Part shown: piece after piece, positions 34,701 through 42,937 of the stretch
Layout of the letters: each line of letters starts with the position of its first letter
Position numbering within the stretch: position 1 is the first letter of the stretch
Source: Dyella silvatica
Lineage (GTDB): Bacteria; Pseudomonadota; Gammaproteobacteria; Xanthomonadales; Rhodanobacteraceae
Length of the DNA: 64,000 nucleotides
NCBI RefSeq assembly: GCF_026283955.1
Contig: NZ_JAPDPE010000003.1
Coordinates: 40,455-104,454 of the forward strand
Direction: 5' to 3'
Translations under genes and position numbers: made by a program
Notes under the pieces: generated by a model
Databases searched by the model: none
What the model saw: the letters and a program-made list of their open reading frames with translations, nothing else
What the model was told of the DNA's origin: nothing

Positions 34701-35224
34701 GCGGCGGGCAAGAAATGGGTGAAAAAACGTTCTTCGCGCGACAAGTGGCGACCAAACGCAATGCTGCGTGCGGTGGCGGTGAAAATCCACGAGCCGTCGC
34801 TTTGCGCGGGATAGGCGTCATCCCACACAAAAACCAGGCCGAACGCCGGCCACATGCGCCACAACGCGGCCAGCGCGAGCACCAGCGCCGCGGCCAACAT
34901 CAGGGTAGCGCCAAGGCCATGCTCTTGATTGAGCTTCAACATGGGCCAGGCGATCAGCAAAAACACCAGCGCGACATAGCCGGTAAACATCACCAGGTGC
35001 GCGGCGCCGCGGCGCAAGACAGTGCGGCCGAAACGCGGCTCGGGATCAAAGCCGATCGCGTGGCAAACCGCAGCCATCGTCAGCGCATTGGCGGCCAGCA
35101 GCGGTATCAGTGCCAGCGGATGCGCGCCGAGCGCGGCGAGCGCGACAGCGATCAAACCAGGCACGAACCAGGCAAGGGCTTTGAGGAGGGTGGGTGGACG
35201 GCGGCGCGATTTGGGTTCAGACAT
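31745..35224 (-). CDS. Large membrane-anchored ankyrin-repeat protein
   Basis: 1159 residues. Residues about 12-230 hold five to seven TM helices, connected by a loop with FGLVFVWDDAYPAQSDG; then a Pro/Ala-rich linker (PAPPAAPPQ, residues about 245-270) and, from about 280 to the end, roughly eighteen ankyrin repeats with GADPN, TPLHLA, GADINAVDTRGQTALHAAA-type units. A less regular stretch near residues 620-700 breaks the repeats into two blocks. Such proteins hold the repeats in the cytoplasm or periplasm as a protein-binding surface; partners are unknown. No toxin or secretion genes are next to it. A remarkable length for a single gene with no operon partner. Confidence 0.88.
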   Translation of the reverse strand: MSEPKSRRRPPTLLKALAWFVPGLIAVALAALGAHPLALIPLLAANALTMAAVCHAIGFDPEPRFGRTVLRRGAAHLVMFTGYVALVFLLIAWPMLKLNQEHGLGATLMLAAALVLALAALWRMWPAFGLVFVWDDAYPAQSDGSWIFTATARSIAFGRHLSREERFFTHFLPAALALLVLAFGAITLTGLYGALPSELRISALALYGVVLLPLGCLVIANRTLRALLCENRPTLRRAATSPASNNVDQPRAPAPPAAPPQLSEEERTAGTPEQALALLNATRDSDIERAIALVEAGADPNTAPATGDRDQRPVLMLAALLPDTRLLRTLIAKGADVNRASGGLTPLLAATRDSRHGRAEAVMTLLANGANPLVTDTQGNSPLHGAALSAEPIVAAMLLDAAASPNVLNRAGISPLAAACHAANWPLVKFLLEHGAKPTPPDGEPALVAAAGIADDDVEGVKLLLKHRAAVNAVDARHRSALMAAAAEGHEQIARVLRNAGADVTLADRHGSTALMEAARAGAVGIVQLLAEAQPDARARDSHGRDALTLACQSPHAHAETVRALIALGAEPKATGSNGRSALDHAAAAGRWDLVALLDPETPLPANLSLDALPEGADTPAHLLDALRFGHWAIASTFVHRVRDWPQAQLAQLYLDLSASGLSMARRWLLDHALDPEARLQAQLIDDAETSEAAEHALAPLGRRLFDALLQQLPASTEAIDDLLQAGASPAGAGLLAQALLRLNDGAQDAALPLALLERGADPFGADARERTPLHLATINGQLPLLQALLNRGCNPNTRDPNGHTPLFAALEHGEKALPFVRALIAHGADPEAVDANGVTPLGLSLEHSEIQRWLNWGEWSRPRRPLRADDLPAAAAAGAVVAVERLLELGFPVDTRDPKGVTALLHACGTGHREVAIRLLDAGADPALTANSGMTPLAAAVAARRETLVALLLERGVSADQRLPSEATALMVAAGMGYPEIVEKLLDAGADINAVDTRGQTALHAAAQFGFEHNDSLRAHRLFDTLLKRDAEINRADNEGTTALLFLLGAQQRPGSACDATHIGALLPVLLDAGAQLEHADKRGVTALHACAMHALLPPARVLLARGADRSAVDAFGRTAADVARQLGYIDIAHELTARTGAIPSVRQMLRQPAQPAD

Positions 35225-35334
35225 AGGCGGCAGTATAGGAATCGTCCAGGTATAAGACGGTAATCCGTTGTTAACAGAGATCCGTTAGGGAGATCGGCGA
35301 GCGATCGGTGACAGGCGGTCGGTAATGCGAGACG

Positions 35335-35628
35335 TCAGTGACTGCGATCGCTTTGCGGGGCGCTCTTATAGGCGAGGTGATTGGCGCCGGCCAGGGTTTC
35401 TTTCGGCGGCAACTGCAAATGCCAGCCCTGACTGCGCAGGTGCCCTAGCACTTGCCGAGCATCTTCTTGTGGCAGCCGGCGTTGCTCGCTCAATTCCATT
35501 TCCATCACGAAGCGCAAACCGCCCAGTAACTGCGCCAATGACTCCGACATCACGTTGAAGTCATCTCGTTTGGCTAACCATAGATACGTGTCGGCCTTGC
35601 GCAGGCTGGCATAGACGAAACAATGCAT
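35335..35628 (-). CDS. YcgL domain protein
   Basis: 97 residues from ATG 35628 (MHCFVYASLRKADTYLW); the open frame continues 81 codons further upstream with no family resemblance, so the shorter start is chosen. YcgL family features: Y-L-W-L-A-K near residue 15, MSESLAQLLGGLRFVMEMEL and GWHLQLPP. A small cytosolic domain of uncertain role, frequently next to ribonuclease D in gammaproteobacteria; no rnd gene is here. 110 bases separate its stop from the ankyrin gene. Confidence 0.88.
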   Translation of the reverse strand: MHCFVYASLRKADTYLWLAKRDDFNVMSESLAQLLGGLRFVMEMELSEQRRLPQEDARQVLGHLRSQGWHLQLPPKETLAGANHLAYKSAPQSDRSH

Positions 35629-36050
35629 GGTGTGTACCCGACCGCGGCGAAAGGCGCTGGACGCAATAGGCGTCGGCGCAGGCAGCAAAGCGTAACAGCC
35701 TGCGGCAGGGAGTAGGAGCGAAGCGTGGAAAAGTGGGAGGTCAGACGCACACAGGCAGGCGCTGATGTGCTGCAGTGCCGTGGTTTTTAACGTAGAAAAT
35801 ACAAGTGGCAGGGGCACAGGCGCGGCGATGAGGCAGCCACTGGCGGCGATCTCCCGGCATTCCGGATGCAACAGCGGTCAATGAACCCTATCCACGGCGA
35901 AATTGCTGCAACTGCACTTGCATGCATTTAACTGAGGCGGCACAGTGCCGGGCAGGGGTATCAAACGCACGTATGAATCCAGCCGGCGGTCAAGCCCCCA
36001 GCCCCTCGCGCATTACTCGAGCCGGATCAACGATAAGCAGGAGCAAGTCG
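35629..36050. other. Intergenic region upstream of fadL-like gene
   Basis: 422 bases, divergent between ycgL (minus) and the FadL-type gene (plus). Open frames crossing it are extensions of those genes without family similarity. Only the GCAGGAGC ribosome site directly before 36051 is clearly recognisable; no promoter hexamers stood out. Confidence 0.5.
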
Positions 36051-37487
36051 ATGCAAGTGTCCTTCCCAAACATTTCGCGCGTTGCGCGCCCATGTGCGCT
36101 CGCGGCACTGAGCCTGGCCATCGTCGGCGCCCTGGCCGCGCCGCGTAGTGCTGAGGCCAGCGCGTTTCAGCTCAAAGAGAACAGCGCCCAAAGCATTGGC
36201 CGCGCCTTTGCCGGTTCTACCACCGCAGGCGATGACGTCTCGGTTGTGGTCAACAACCCGGCCGCGATGACCCTGCTCAAGGGCACCTATTTCCAGGCTG
36301 ACGTCACCGCCATCAACTTCGGCACCAAGTTCAGCGGCTCGGCCCATGACGCCCTCGGTCGCCCGATCAGCGGCGGTAACGGCGGCGATGCCGGTACCAC
36401 CATGCCGGTGCCTGCCATGTTTGCCGCCACTCAGCTGGGCGACCGCTGGCATATCGGCGGCGGCCTGACCGTTCCGTTCGGTTTCCAGACCGAGTACGAC
36501 CGCAACTGGGTTGGCCGCTACAACGGCATCAAGTCCAAGTTCGCCTCTTACGACGCCACGCTGTCGGTCTCGTATGACGTGACGGACACCTTCTCCCTGG
36601 GCGTCAGCGGCATCGCGCAGAAGACCACGGCGGAGCTGACCAGCGCGGTCAACTACAACATCGTCGGCCTGGGCGTGATCCAGCAGGCCGCTGCCGCTGG
36701 CAAGCTCAGCCCTGCACAAGCCGGTGCACTGGCGCAGCAGGTCAGTGCGATCGTCCCGCCGGGTTCCGATGGCATTGCGCGCATCAAGGGCGACGATTGG
36801 GCCTATGGTTATGAGGTCGGTGCGTTCTGGCGCATGACTCCCAACGACAGGCTGGCGCTGAGCTACCGCTCCAAGATTTCGCACACGCTGGAAGGCACGG
36901 CTAATTTCACCATGCCGACCAATGTGCAAGCCCTGCTCAGCAACCCGACCGTTGGCGCCCTGCTGGGCGGTGCCACGCCGTTCACGCACACCACGGGCAC
37001 GGCTAATTTCACCACGCCAGCCACGGCCGGCCTGAGCTTCTGGCATCAGGACGAAAAGTTTGGCCTCGGTATGGATTTGTCCTGGACGCAGTGGAGCGAG
37101 TTCAAGCAGCTCGCAGTGAACTACGGCAACCCGGCACAGCCGCCGAGCGTGGAGCAGTATCAGTGGCGTAACACCTGGTTTGCCTCGATCGGTGGCGATT
37201 ACTACCTCAACGACAAGTTCACCTTGCGCGGCGGTATTGCGATCGACACCACGCCGACGCATGCCTCCACCCGTAGCCCGCGCGTGCCCGATTCGACCCG
37301 CCAGTGGCTTTCGTTCGGCGTTGGCTACAAGGCCAGCGAGCACTTCGAAATCAATGCCGCGTACGTGCATATCTTCGTCAACAGCGCACATATGAATGGC
37401 GCTGTGAGTTCGACCGGTGATGTGCTGACCGGTAGCTCGGACGACTACGGCAATCTGCTCAGCCTGTCGGCCCAGTACAAGTTCTAA
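36051..37487 (+). CDS. FadL-type outer-membrane transporter (OmpP1 family)
   Basis: 478 residues from ATG 36051 (GCAGGAG site). Signal peptide ending near ...AEASA; mature FadL core starts FQLKENSAQSIGRAFAG, with the N-terminal NPA motif (VVVNNPAAMTLL), then alternating beta strands of a 14-strand barrel ending in LSAQYKF with C-terminal Phe. It takes up hydrophobic compounds such as long-chain fatty acids or alkanes. A beta-helix/diheme cytochrome pair and an AraC regulator lie just downstream on the other strand, a set that recurs with hydrocarbon or lipid use. The start upstream at 35922 is unlikely. Confidence 0.92.
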   Translation: MQVSFPNISRVARPCALAALSLAIVGALAAPRSAEASAFQLKENSAQSIGRAFAGSTTAGDDVSVVVNNPAAMTLLKGTYFQADVTAINFGTKFSGSAHDALGRPISGGNGGDAGTTMPVPAMFAATQLGDRWHIGGGLTVPFGFQTEYDRNWVGRYNGIKSKFASYDATLSVSYDVTDTFSLGVSGIAQKTTAELTSAVNYNIVGLGVIQQAAAAGKLSPAQAGALAQQVSAIVPPGSDGIARIKGDDWAYGYEVGAFWRMTPNDRLALSYRSKISHTLEGTANFTMPTNVQALLSNPTVGALLGGATPFTHTTGTANFTTPATAGLSFWHQDEKFGLGMDLSWTQWSEFKQLAVNYGNPAQPPSVEQYQWRNTWFASIGGDYYLNDKFTLRGGIAIDTTPTHASTRSPRVPDSTRQWLSFGVGYKASEHFEINAAYVHIFVNSAHMNGAVSSTGDVLTGSSDDYGNLLSLSAQYKF

Positions 37488-37539
37488 TGGCTGGATGTCG
37501 CTAGTGGGTCATCCCGCCGAGCGAACGACGTAAAAGCAA

Positions 37540-37570
37540 AACCTCCTTGCGCAAGCAGGGAGGTTTTTTT
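37540..37570 (+). terminator. Intrinsic terminator of the FadL-type gene
   Basis: AACCTCC (37540-37546) pairs with GGAGGTT across a 12-nt loop (which itself has TTGCGCAA), followed by a run of seven T. Also upstream of the convergent cytochrome gene. Confidence 0.8.
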
Positions 37571-37618
37571 ATATGCCGGGCGATATCCCGGCCGTCGCTG
37601 CAAAGGCGCAGCTCGCTT

Positions 37619-38806
37619 TCAATGAATCGTCACGCAGCTGCCAGGCTGCGTCGCGATCCAAGCCTTGATCAATGCCACGCCTTCACGGTGCACGGTGCTG
37701 CGGCCGATCTCCGGCATCATCTCGCCGGGATCGGCGGATGCCATGCGATAGGCCAGGATGGAATCGTCAGGTTTGCCCGGCACAATGTCGAAGAGGTGAT
37801 CGCCAGTACCGCGGCCGGCTGCCACGGGTGGCTTGCAGATGCCGAGATGGCGGTCTTGTGCCGCACTGACATCGAGCGTGAGGGCGGTGGTATTGGCGGC
37901 ACCGTTCGGGTTGTGGCAGTGGCCGCAGTTGATGTCGAGGTAGGCACGTGCACGCGCGTCGAGCGAGGCGCTGCTGTCCATCCAGTTCGTGTTGCGCGGA
38001 GCCGAGGCTGGCGTGGGCGCACCGCTGAGATAGCCGGCCTTGGTCAGGCGTTCGAGTTGATTCTGGTTGCCCTCGGCGTAGTGGTAATCGCGATTGAGGT
38101 GGCGTGCCTTGGGGCCGATCGGGTGGATTTTGCGGCTGATCCAGTCTTGCGCGTGGCAACTGGCGCATTGGCTTTCATCGGGCACGACGTAATTGAAATC
38201 CTCGCGCGCGCCTTTGTCATCGATCAAGGTCAGCGGCAGCACCGCGCCGGTGCGCGCCAGCGTCGCGTCGGTTTGCGTTTCGTTCCACACATACGGCAAC
38301 GCCGCCCAGCCTTCGGCGCGGCGCACCAGACTGCGCGTTTCTATAAGCCGCACCTCGGTCAGATCGAGCCCTTGCCCGGTGAAGTCGCGTGAACTGTCGT
38401 AGCTTCGCGCGACATCGCCCGGTTTGCCGCTGCCGCTTGCCGGGAGACTTTGGGGTTTGGGGTAGTAAAAGGTCTTGCTGATGATGGTGCCGACCGGAAA
38501 GTCGAAGGTATCGCTGGGGTTGTACCTGGCTGATACGCCCTTGGGCATCCAGATCGTGCGCAATTTATGTGCGTAGTCGGTGAACAGGGGGCTGTTGAGG
38601 TCGTATGGCAGCACACCCTGGTTCAACACGAGCTTGCCATCGCGTGCTTCCACGACATGCCAGTCGCTCAGCTTGAGCGGTCGCCCCTCCGGCTGAAACG
38701 CCACGGGCTGCAGGCTCTTGTGGCAGCCCGAGAAGAGCAGCGCGACCGACAGGAGGGCGGACAAGAATGCAGGGCGCAGGCGCCCGCTGAGCGAAAACCG
38801 GGCCAT
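37619..38806 (-). CDS. SO2930-type diheme c-type cytochrome lipoprotein
   Basis: 395 residues from ATG 38806. N-terminal LLSVALLFSGC is a probable lipoprotein signal (C28). Two CxxCH haem sites, CASCH (214-218) and CGHCH (294-298), and a C-terminal M-rich haem-ligand region (PGEMMPEIGRS). The TIGR03806-like family occurs next to beta-helix proteins of the TIGR03805 type. Lies 20 bp downstream of the beta-helix gene, one transcription unit. Extracytoplasmic electron transfer is implied; the partner substrate is unknown. The ORF extends upstream, but the start at 38806 is the first after the neighbouring stop. Confidence 0.9.
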   Translation of the reverse strand: MARFSLSGRLRPAFLSALLSVALLFSGCHKSLQPVAFQPEGRPLKLSDWHVVEARDGKLVLNQGVLPYDLNSPLFTDYAHKLRTIWMPKGVSARYNPSDTFDFPVGTIISKTFYYPKPQSLPASGSGKPGDVARSYDSSRDFTGQGLDLTEVRLIETRSLVRRAEGWAALPYVWNETQTDATLARTGAVLPLTLIDDKGAREDFNYVVPDESQCASCHAQDWISRKIHPIGPKARHLNRDYHYAEGNQNQLERLTKAGYLSGAPTPASAPRNTNWMDSSASLDARARAYLDINCGHCHNPNGAANTTALTLDVSAAQDRHLGICKPPVAAGRGTGDHLFDIVPGKPDDSILAYRMASADPGEMMPEIGRSTVHREGVALIKAWIATQPGSCVTIH

Positions 38807-38826
38807 CGAATCCACGCTCGCCTGCC

Positions 38827-40065
38827 TCAACTTTTCGGTGCCGGGTCCAACGCGACGGCGGGTAACTTCGGCAGCGTGCATTGGTAAGGCTTGGTATCGG
38901 TGCTGGGGTGTTTGTACTCGTTGGGGCCGTCGGCGTTGAGCACGCCGCTGGCGCCGTCGATGCAAATACGGTCGTTTGCCGGGGGCAAGCCATCGACCAG
39001 CGTCTTGGTGTCGGCATAGCCGTCCCATAGCACGTCGGGGAAGTGGCCATTGATGCCGTATACCGCTGTCTTGAGCATCTTGAACTTCATGCCGTCGGGG
39101 ATATCGCCGCCGCCGCTGAAACGATTGCCGTAGATATAAATGCCCTTGGGGTAGGGGTTGTAGTCGGCGGCAACGCCGCGGGTGTTGTAGTAATTGGTGG
39201 AGAAATAGCTGGAAATAATGACGTTGGTGGTCTGGTGATTGGCGATGTCGTTATCGAAGATCTCCACCTTGTCATTTGAGTTCACCACCACGCCGGAGCC
39301 GCGCGGCACGCTGGCTACGGCCGCACCCTTGGCGGCGAAATTGTCGGTGTTGTTGTCCCATACCTTGTTCTTGAAGACGCGTGTGGCGTAGCCGGCCTGC
39401 GACAGGTTGGGCATGTTGAAGACGAGAATGCCGCCGGTATTTTTAGTAGCGGTGTTTTCGTACACGTCGGCATTGACTGAGTTTTCGATCTCGATGCCGG
39501 CGACGTTGAACTCGGCGCGATTGCGGCGTACCACGATGTTGCGCGATTGGCCGACGTAGATGCCGGCGTCCGACGCACCGATGACGACCGAGTCCTCGAT
39601 CAGCACGTTCTGCGTTTTTACCGGGTACAGACCATAGGCGCCGTTGCTGGTCTGGGGGCCGCCGGTCCATTCTACCCGCACGCCGCGAATGATGATGTTC
39701 TTGCCTTGATTGATTTTCAGCGAGTCGCCCTTGGTGTCTTCCAGGGCGAGATTTTCGATGGTGAAATCGTTGGCGTTGACCAGCAATCCTTCTGGCCCGG
39801 ACACCTGCCCCTTGAATGACAGCACGGTCTTGTCCATGCCGGCGCCGCGAAGGGTGACGCCATCGGTGCGCAGGCTCAAGCCGCGATTGAGGGTGTAGTG
39901 GCCCGGAGGGATCTCGATGACGCTACCTGGCTTGGCATCGAGCAGCTGCTGTTGCAGCTTGCTTTGAAAGGCTTCGGCGGCATCGCCTTGCGCCGCTGGC
40001 GGATGGTCGTGGTTGCAGCCGCCGAGCAGGCCGCCCAGCACGATGATAAGTAGCGGGTGACGCAT
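38827..40065 (-). CDS. Parallel beta-helix lipoprotein (SO2929-like)
   Basis: 412 residues from ATG 40065, with GGAGG seven bases upstream. Lipobox LLGGC near residue 17. Beta-helix coils run from about residue 50 to 330 with repeated NIIIRGVRVEW, NVLIEDSVVIGASDAGIYVGQ, NIVVRRNRAEFN, VAGIEIENS and DVYENTATKN units, followed by a C-terminal cap. The TIGR03805/PF13229-like family pairs with the diheme cytochrome encoded next. The helix may bind or cleave a glycan or lipid; no catalytic site is obvious. Confidence 0.9.
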   Translation of the reverse strand: MRHPLLIIVLGGLLGGCNHDHPPAAQGDAAEAFQSKLQQQLLDAKPGSVIEIPPGHYTLNRGLSLRTDGVTLRGAGMDKTVLSFKGQVSGPEGLLVNANDFTIENLALEDTKGDSLKINQGKNIIIRGVRVEWTGGPQTSNGAYGLYPVKTQNVLIEDSVVIGASDAGIYVGQSRNIVVRRNRAEFNVAGIEIENSVNADVYENTATKNTGGILVFNMPNLSQAGYATRVFKNKVWDNNTDNFAAKGAAVASVPRGSGVVVNSNDKVEIFDNDIANHQTTNVIISSYFSTNYYNTRGVAADYNPYPKGIYIYGNRFSGGGDIPDGMKFKMLKTAVYGINGHFPDVLWDGYADTKTLVDGLPPANDRICIDGASGVLNADGPNEYKHPSTDTKPYQCTLPKLPAVALDPAPKS

Positions 40066-40253
40066 GGCGATCGAACCTCCCCAGGCATGGTTGACACGGT
40101 CGCGGTGCACAGCGCGGCCCAGCCATCACTGTTGCGTACAGAGGCTGGGGCGGGGAGGGCGCCATGGACGGATACAGGGGGGCAATTCGGCCAGAATGCG
40201 CTCGCCGGCGAGGTCGGCGTTGTCGCCATCGCCGATGTGGCGAGCGGAGCGGA

Positions 40254-41327
40254 TCAGTCCGCGGCGCGGCGGGCGGCTTGCGGTGGCACCCCGGTCCAGC
40301 GTTTGAAGGCGCGGCGGAACTCGCGTGGATCGCTAAAGCCCAGTTCATTGCCGATGGCGGCCACGCTGAGCCGTCCTGTGTGCAAGAGCTCCAGCGCGCG
40401 CTCGGCGCGTACATGGTCGTGGATATCACGAAAAATGCGCCCGCTGTCGGCCAGTTTGCGACGCAACGAACGCTCGCTGAGATTCAACTCGCGAGCGACC
40501 TCGGGTAGGCGTGGATGCTCTTGCAGGCGCACTCGCAGCACACGTTCGACCGAACTGACGATTTCATCCACGGGCGCCTGATGGCCGCGTTGGTGCGAGC
40601 ACAGCGCCAGCGATTGGCGTGCCGTAAGCGGGTTGTAGCCGGGCAACGGGTGATCCAGCCAGCGGTTGTCGATCAGCACGCGGTTTTGCCGGGCGCCGAA
40701 ACGTACTTCGCAGCGAAAGACCTCCGCATATTCGGCGGCATAGCTGGGTGCGGGATAGCTCAGTTCAAGCCGGAGCGGCATCAGCGGCGGACCCACCAGC
40801 TCACGCACGATGGCCAGCGAACTGGCGAACAACTCCTCGCACAAAAAGGGCAGCAACTCGATCTCACCGAAGCGCGGTCGAGCCTCCACCGCTACGGTGT
40901 GCGCGTCCACCGTGGCGAAATCCACATCGAGCAGGCTGCCGCAGACGCGGTGATTGTCGATGCCTACGCGCATGGCTTCGCCGAAGGTGCGCGAGGTCAT
41001 CATGGCCAGGCCGAGCACGCCGAAACTGCCGAGGGTTTCATGGTGGCCGATGAGCAATCCCAGCGAAGGCTCGTTCAGGCTGGCCAGCGCGCGGCGAACC
41101 AGGGTTCGCGCCTGTCGGTAAGAACTGCGCAGGTTGGGGTCGTCCAGTTGAGCGCGGCTCAGCATCAGTCCGGCGAACCAGTGTTCATAGGGCAGGCTGC
41201 GATGCTTGGCGCGTTCGACCAGATGGACGACGACATTCGGCGAGATATCCGCCATCAGATAGCGGGGATCATGACGGCCCGGCGATAGCTCTCGCTGCAT
41301 GCCGGCCTGGGCAGTTGCCTGTGCCAT
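40254..41327 (-). CDS. AraC-family transcriptional regulator
   Basis: 357 residues. Residues about 20-230 resemble the arabinose-binding-like AraC_N (PF12625) sensor domain (RSLPYEHWFAGLM, LGLLIGHHETLGSFGVLGLAMMTS). The C-terminal HTH pair has ARELNLSERSLRRKLADSG and AIGNELGFSDPREFRRAFKRWTGVPPQ. It is 188 bases upstream of the beta-helix/cytochrome operon on the same strand and faces the GH1 operon on the other; fatty-acid or hydrocarbon responsive family members (OruR/ArgR-like) exist, but the inducer cannot be read. Confidence 0.9.
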   Translation of the reverse strand: MAQATAQAGMQRELSPGRHDPRYLMADISPNVVVHLVERAKHRSLPYEHWFAGLMLSRAQLDDPNLRSSYRQARTLVRRALASLNEPSLGLLIGHHETLGSFGVLGLAMMTSRTFGEAMRVGIDNHRVCGSLLDVDFATVDAHTVAVEARPRFGEIELLPFLCEELFASSLAIVRELVGPPLMPLRLELSYPAPSYAAEYAEVFRCEVRFGARQNRVLIDNRWLDHPLPGYNPLTARQSLALCSHQRGHQAPVDEIVSSVERVLRVRLQEHPRLPEVARELNLSERSLRRKLADSGRIFRDIHDHVRAERALELLHTGRLSVAAIGNELGFSDPREFRRAFKRWTGVPPQAARRAAD

Positions 41328-41585
41328 CGACTCGTTGCCTGTTGCCGACCCCAGTCGACCCAGTGCGCAGTTCTATCACGCATGACGATGAGGTGGTTGG
41401 CGCGGCGCACAACGCATCGGCACCGTGGCGCCGTGGCCGTTTTCACCGTGCTATTTGGCCGCAACTGACCCTGGGGCGGTCAAGGATGGCGTGCTGAACT
41501 AAGTGGCGACGATGCTGGCGAAGGGCTCGGTGCCATAAGGGCTTTGCGCTGGTGTTCGACGATTGCACCGATGAATAGAGAAGCC

Positions 41586-42935
41586 ATGTCTGAGCCCATC
41601 CCGTTGCCGCGTTTTCCCCCGGATTTTCTCTGGGGCGTTTCCACGTCGGCTTACCAGATTGAGGGTGCGTTGCAGGAGGATGGCCGTGGCAGGTCGGTAT
41701 GGGACACGTTCTGCGACGAGCCTGGACGCATCGCCGGTGGCGATACCGCCGAAACGGCTTGCGATCATTACCGCCGCTATCCCGAGGATGTTGCCTTGAT
41801 GGCCGGGCTAGGTATCGATGTGTATCGCTTCTCCATCGCGTGGCCGCGGATTCAGCCACTGGGGCGTGGTGCGATCAACAGCAAAGGCCTGGACTTCTAT
41901 TCGCGCCTGGTCGATACGTTGCTGGCCAAGGGCATCAGCCCGGTGCCGACACTGTTTCATTGGGATTTGCCACAGGCGCTGCAAGATGCCGGCGGTTGGT
42001 TCAAGCGCGACACCGCCGACCGCTTTGCGGAATATGCGCGCGTCGTGGCCGAACACCTGGGCGACCGCGTGCCGCGCTGGATCACTCACAACGAAACCTT
42101 CGAGCACACGGCGCTAGGCCATGCCCTGGGCACGCATGCGCCGGGCCTGCAGCGAGGGTTGAACATTTTTGCCGTGGTGCATCACCTGTTGTTGTCGCAC
42201 GGCAAGGCGGTACAGGCGCTGCGCGCGACGCTGCCGGCCAGCGCGCAGATCGGTATAGCCCAAAGCATGTCGCGTGCGCGCCCTGCCAGCGGACGCATCA
42301 AAGACCGGCTGGCGGCGTATCTGTTGGAGATCCTGCATCTGCGCATGCACACCGATCCGCTCTTGCTAGGGCGCTATCCCCGGGCACTGCGTTTGCTGGG
42401 CATCGATACCTCGGCGCTGATCGCCGGTGACATGCAGACCATCGCACAGCCGCTGGATTTCCTGGGGATCAATTTCTACAACCCGCAATATGTGCGTGGC
42501 GGACGTGGCGAGTTGCCGATCGAAGAGGCCGAGCCACCCGCGCATTTCGAGCGCACGGCGATGGGTTGGCCAGTCGATGCCAGTGGTTTCGATGCCTTGC
42601 TGCTGCATGTGCGTAAACGTTACGGAAGCAAACTGCCACCCATCGTCATTACCGAGAACGGCGCGGCGTTTCCCGACACGCTCGATGCGCAAGGTCGTGT
42701 CGACGATCCACGTCGCATCGCCTATCTGCACGAACATCTGCAAGCGCTGCGCCGGGCGATGGATGCGGGTGTCGATGTGCGCGGTTATTTTGTCTGGTCG
42801 CTGCTCGACAATTTCGAATGGGCCGAGGGATTTCGCCCGCGCTTTGGGCTGGTGCATGTCGATTACGCCACGCAGAAACGCACGCCCAAGGCCTCGTTCG
42901 ATTGGTATCGCCGATTGATCGCGGCGAGCCGGTGA
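41586..42935 (+). CDS. GH1 beta-glucosidase with NET in place of NEP
   Basis: 449 residues from ATG 41586; ATGs at 41571 and 41544 are alternatives. Starts MSEPIPLPRFPPDFLWG, then FLWGVSTSAYQIEG; the acid/base motif reads THNETFEH (E170) rather than the usual NEP, and the nucleophile is in VITENGAAF (E357). C-terminal LDNFEWAEGFRPRFGL is normal. The essential acids are intact, so it is likely active with altered subsite near the acid/base. Two bases before the MFS sugar transporter gene, with which it forms an operon for uptake and cleavage of a beta-glucoside. Confidence 0.92.
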   Translation: MSEPIPLPRFPPDFLWGVSTSAYQIEGALQEDGRGRSVWDTFCDEPGRIAGGDTAETACDHYRRYPEDVALMAGLGIDVYRFSIAWPRIQPLGRGAINSKGLDFYSRLVDTLLAKGISPVPTLFHWDLPQALQDAGGWFKRDTADRFAEYARVVAEHLGDRVPRWITHNETFEHTALGHALGTHAPGLQRGLNIFAVVHHLLLSHGKAVQALRATLPASAQIGIAQSMSRARPASGRIKDRLAAYLLEILHLRMHTDPLLLGRYPRALRLLGIDTSALIAGDMQTIAQPLDFLGINFYNPQYVRGGRGELPIEEAEPPAHFERTAMGWPVDASGFDALLLHVRKRYGSKLPPIVITENGAAFPDTLDAQGRVDDPRRIAYLHEHLQALRRAMDAGVDVRGYFVWSLLDNFEWAEGFRPRFGLVHVDYATQKRTPKASFDWYRRLIAASR

Positions 42936-42937
42936 GC

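Noticed and set aside
35629..35871. N-terminal extension of ycgL to 178 residues
   Set aside because: The extra 81 residues do not resemble the YcgL family, and the ATG at 35628 starts the known domain.
35922..36050. Longer start of the FadL-type gene
   Set aside because: No signal-peptide character and no ribosome site; ATG 36051 has GCAGGAG and a normal signal sequence.
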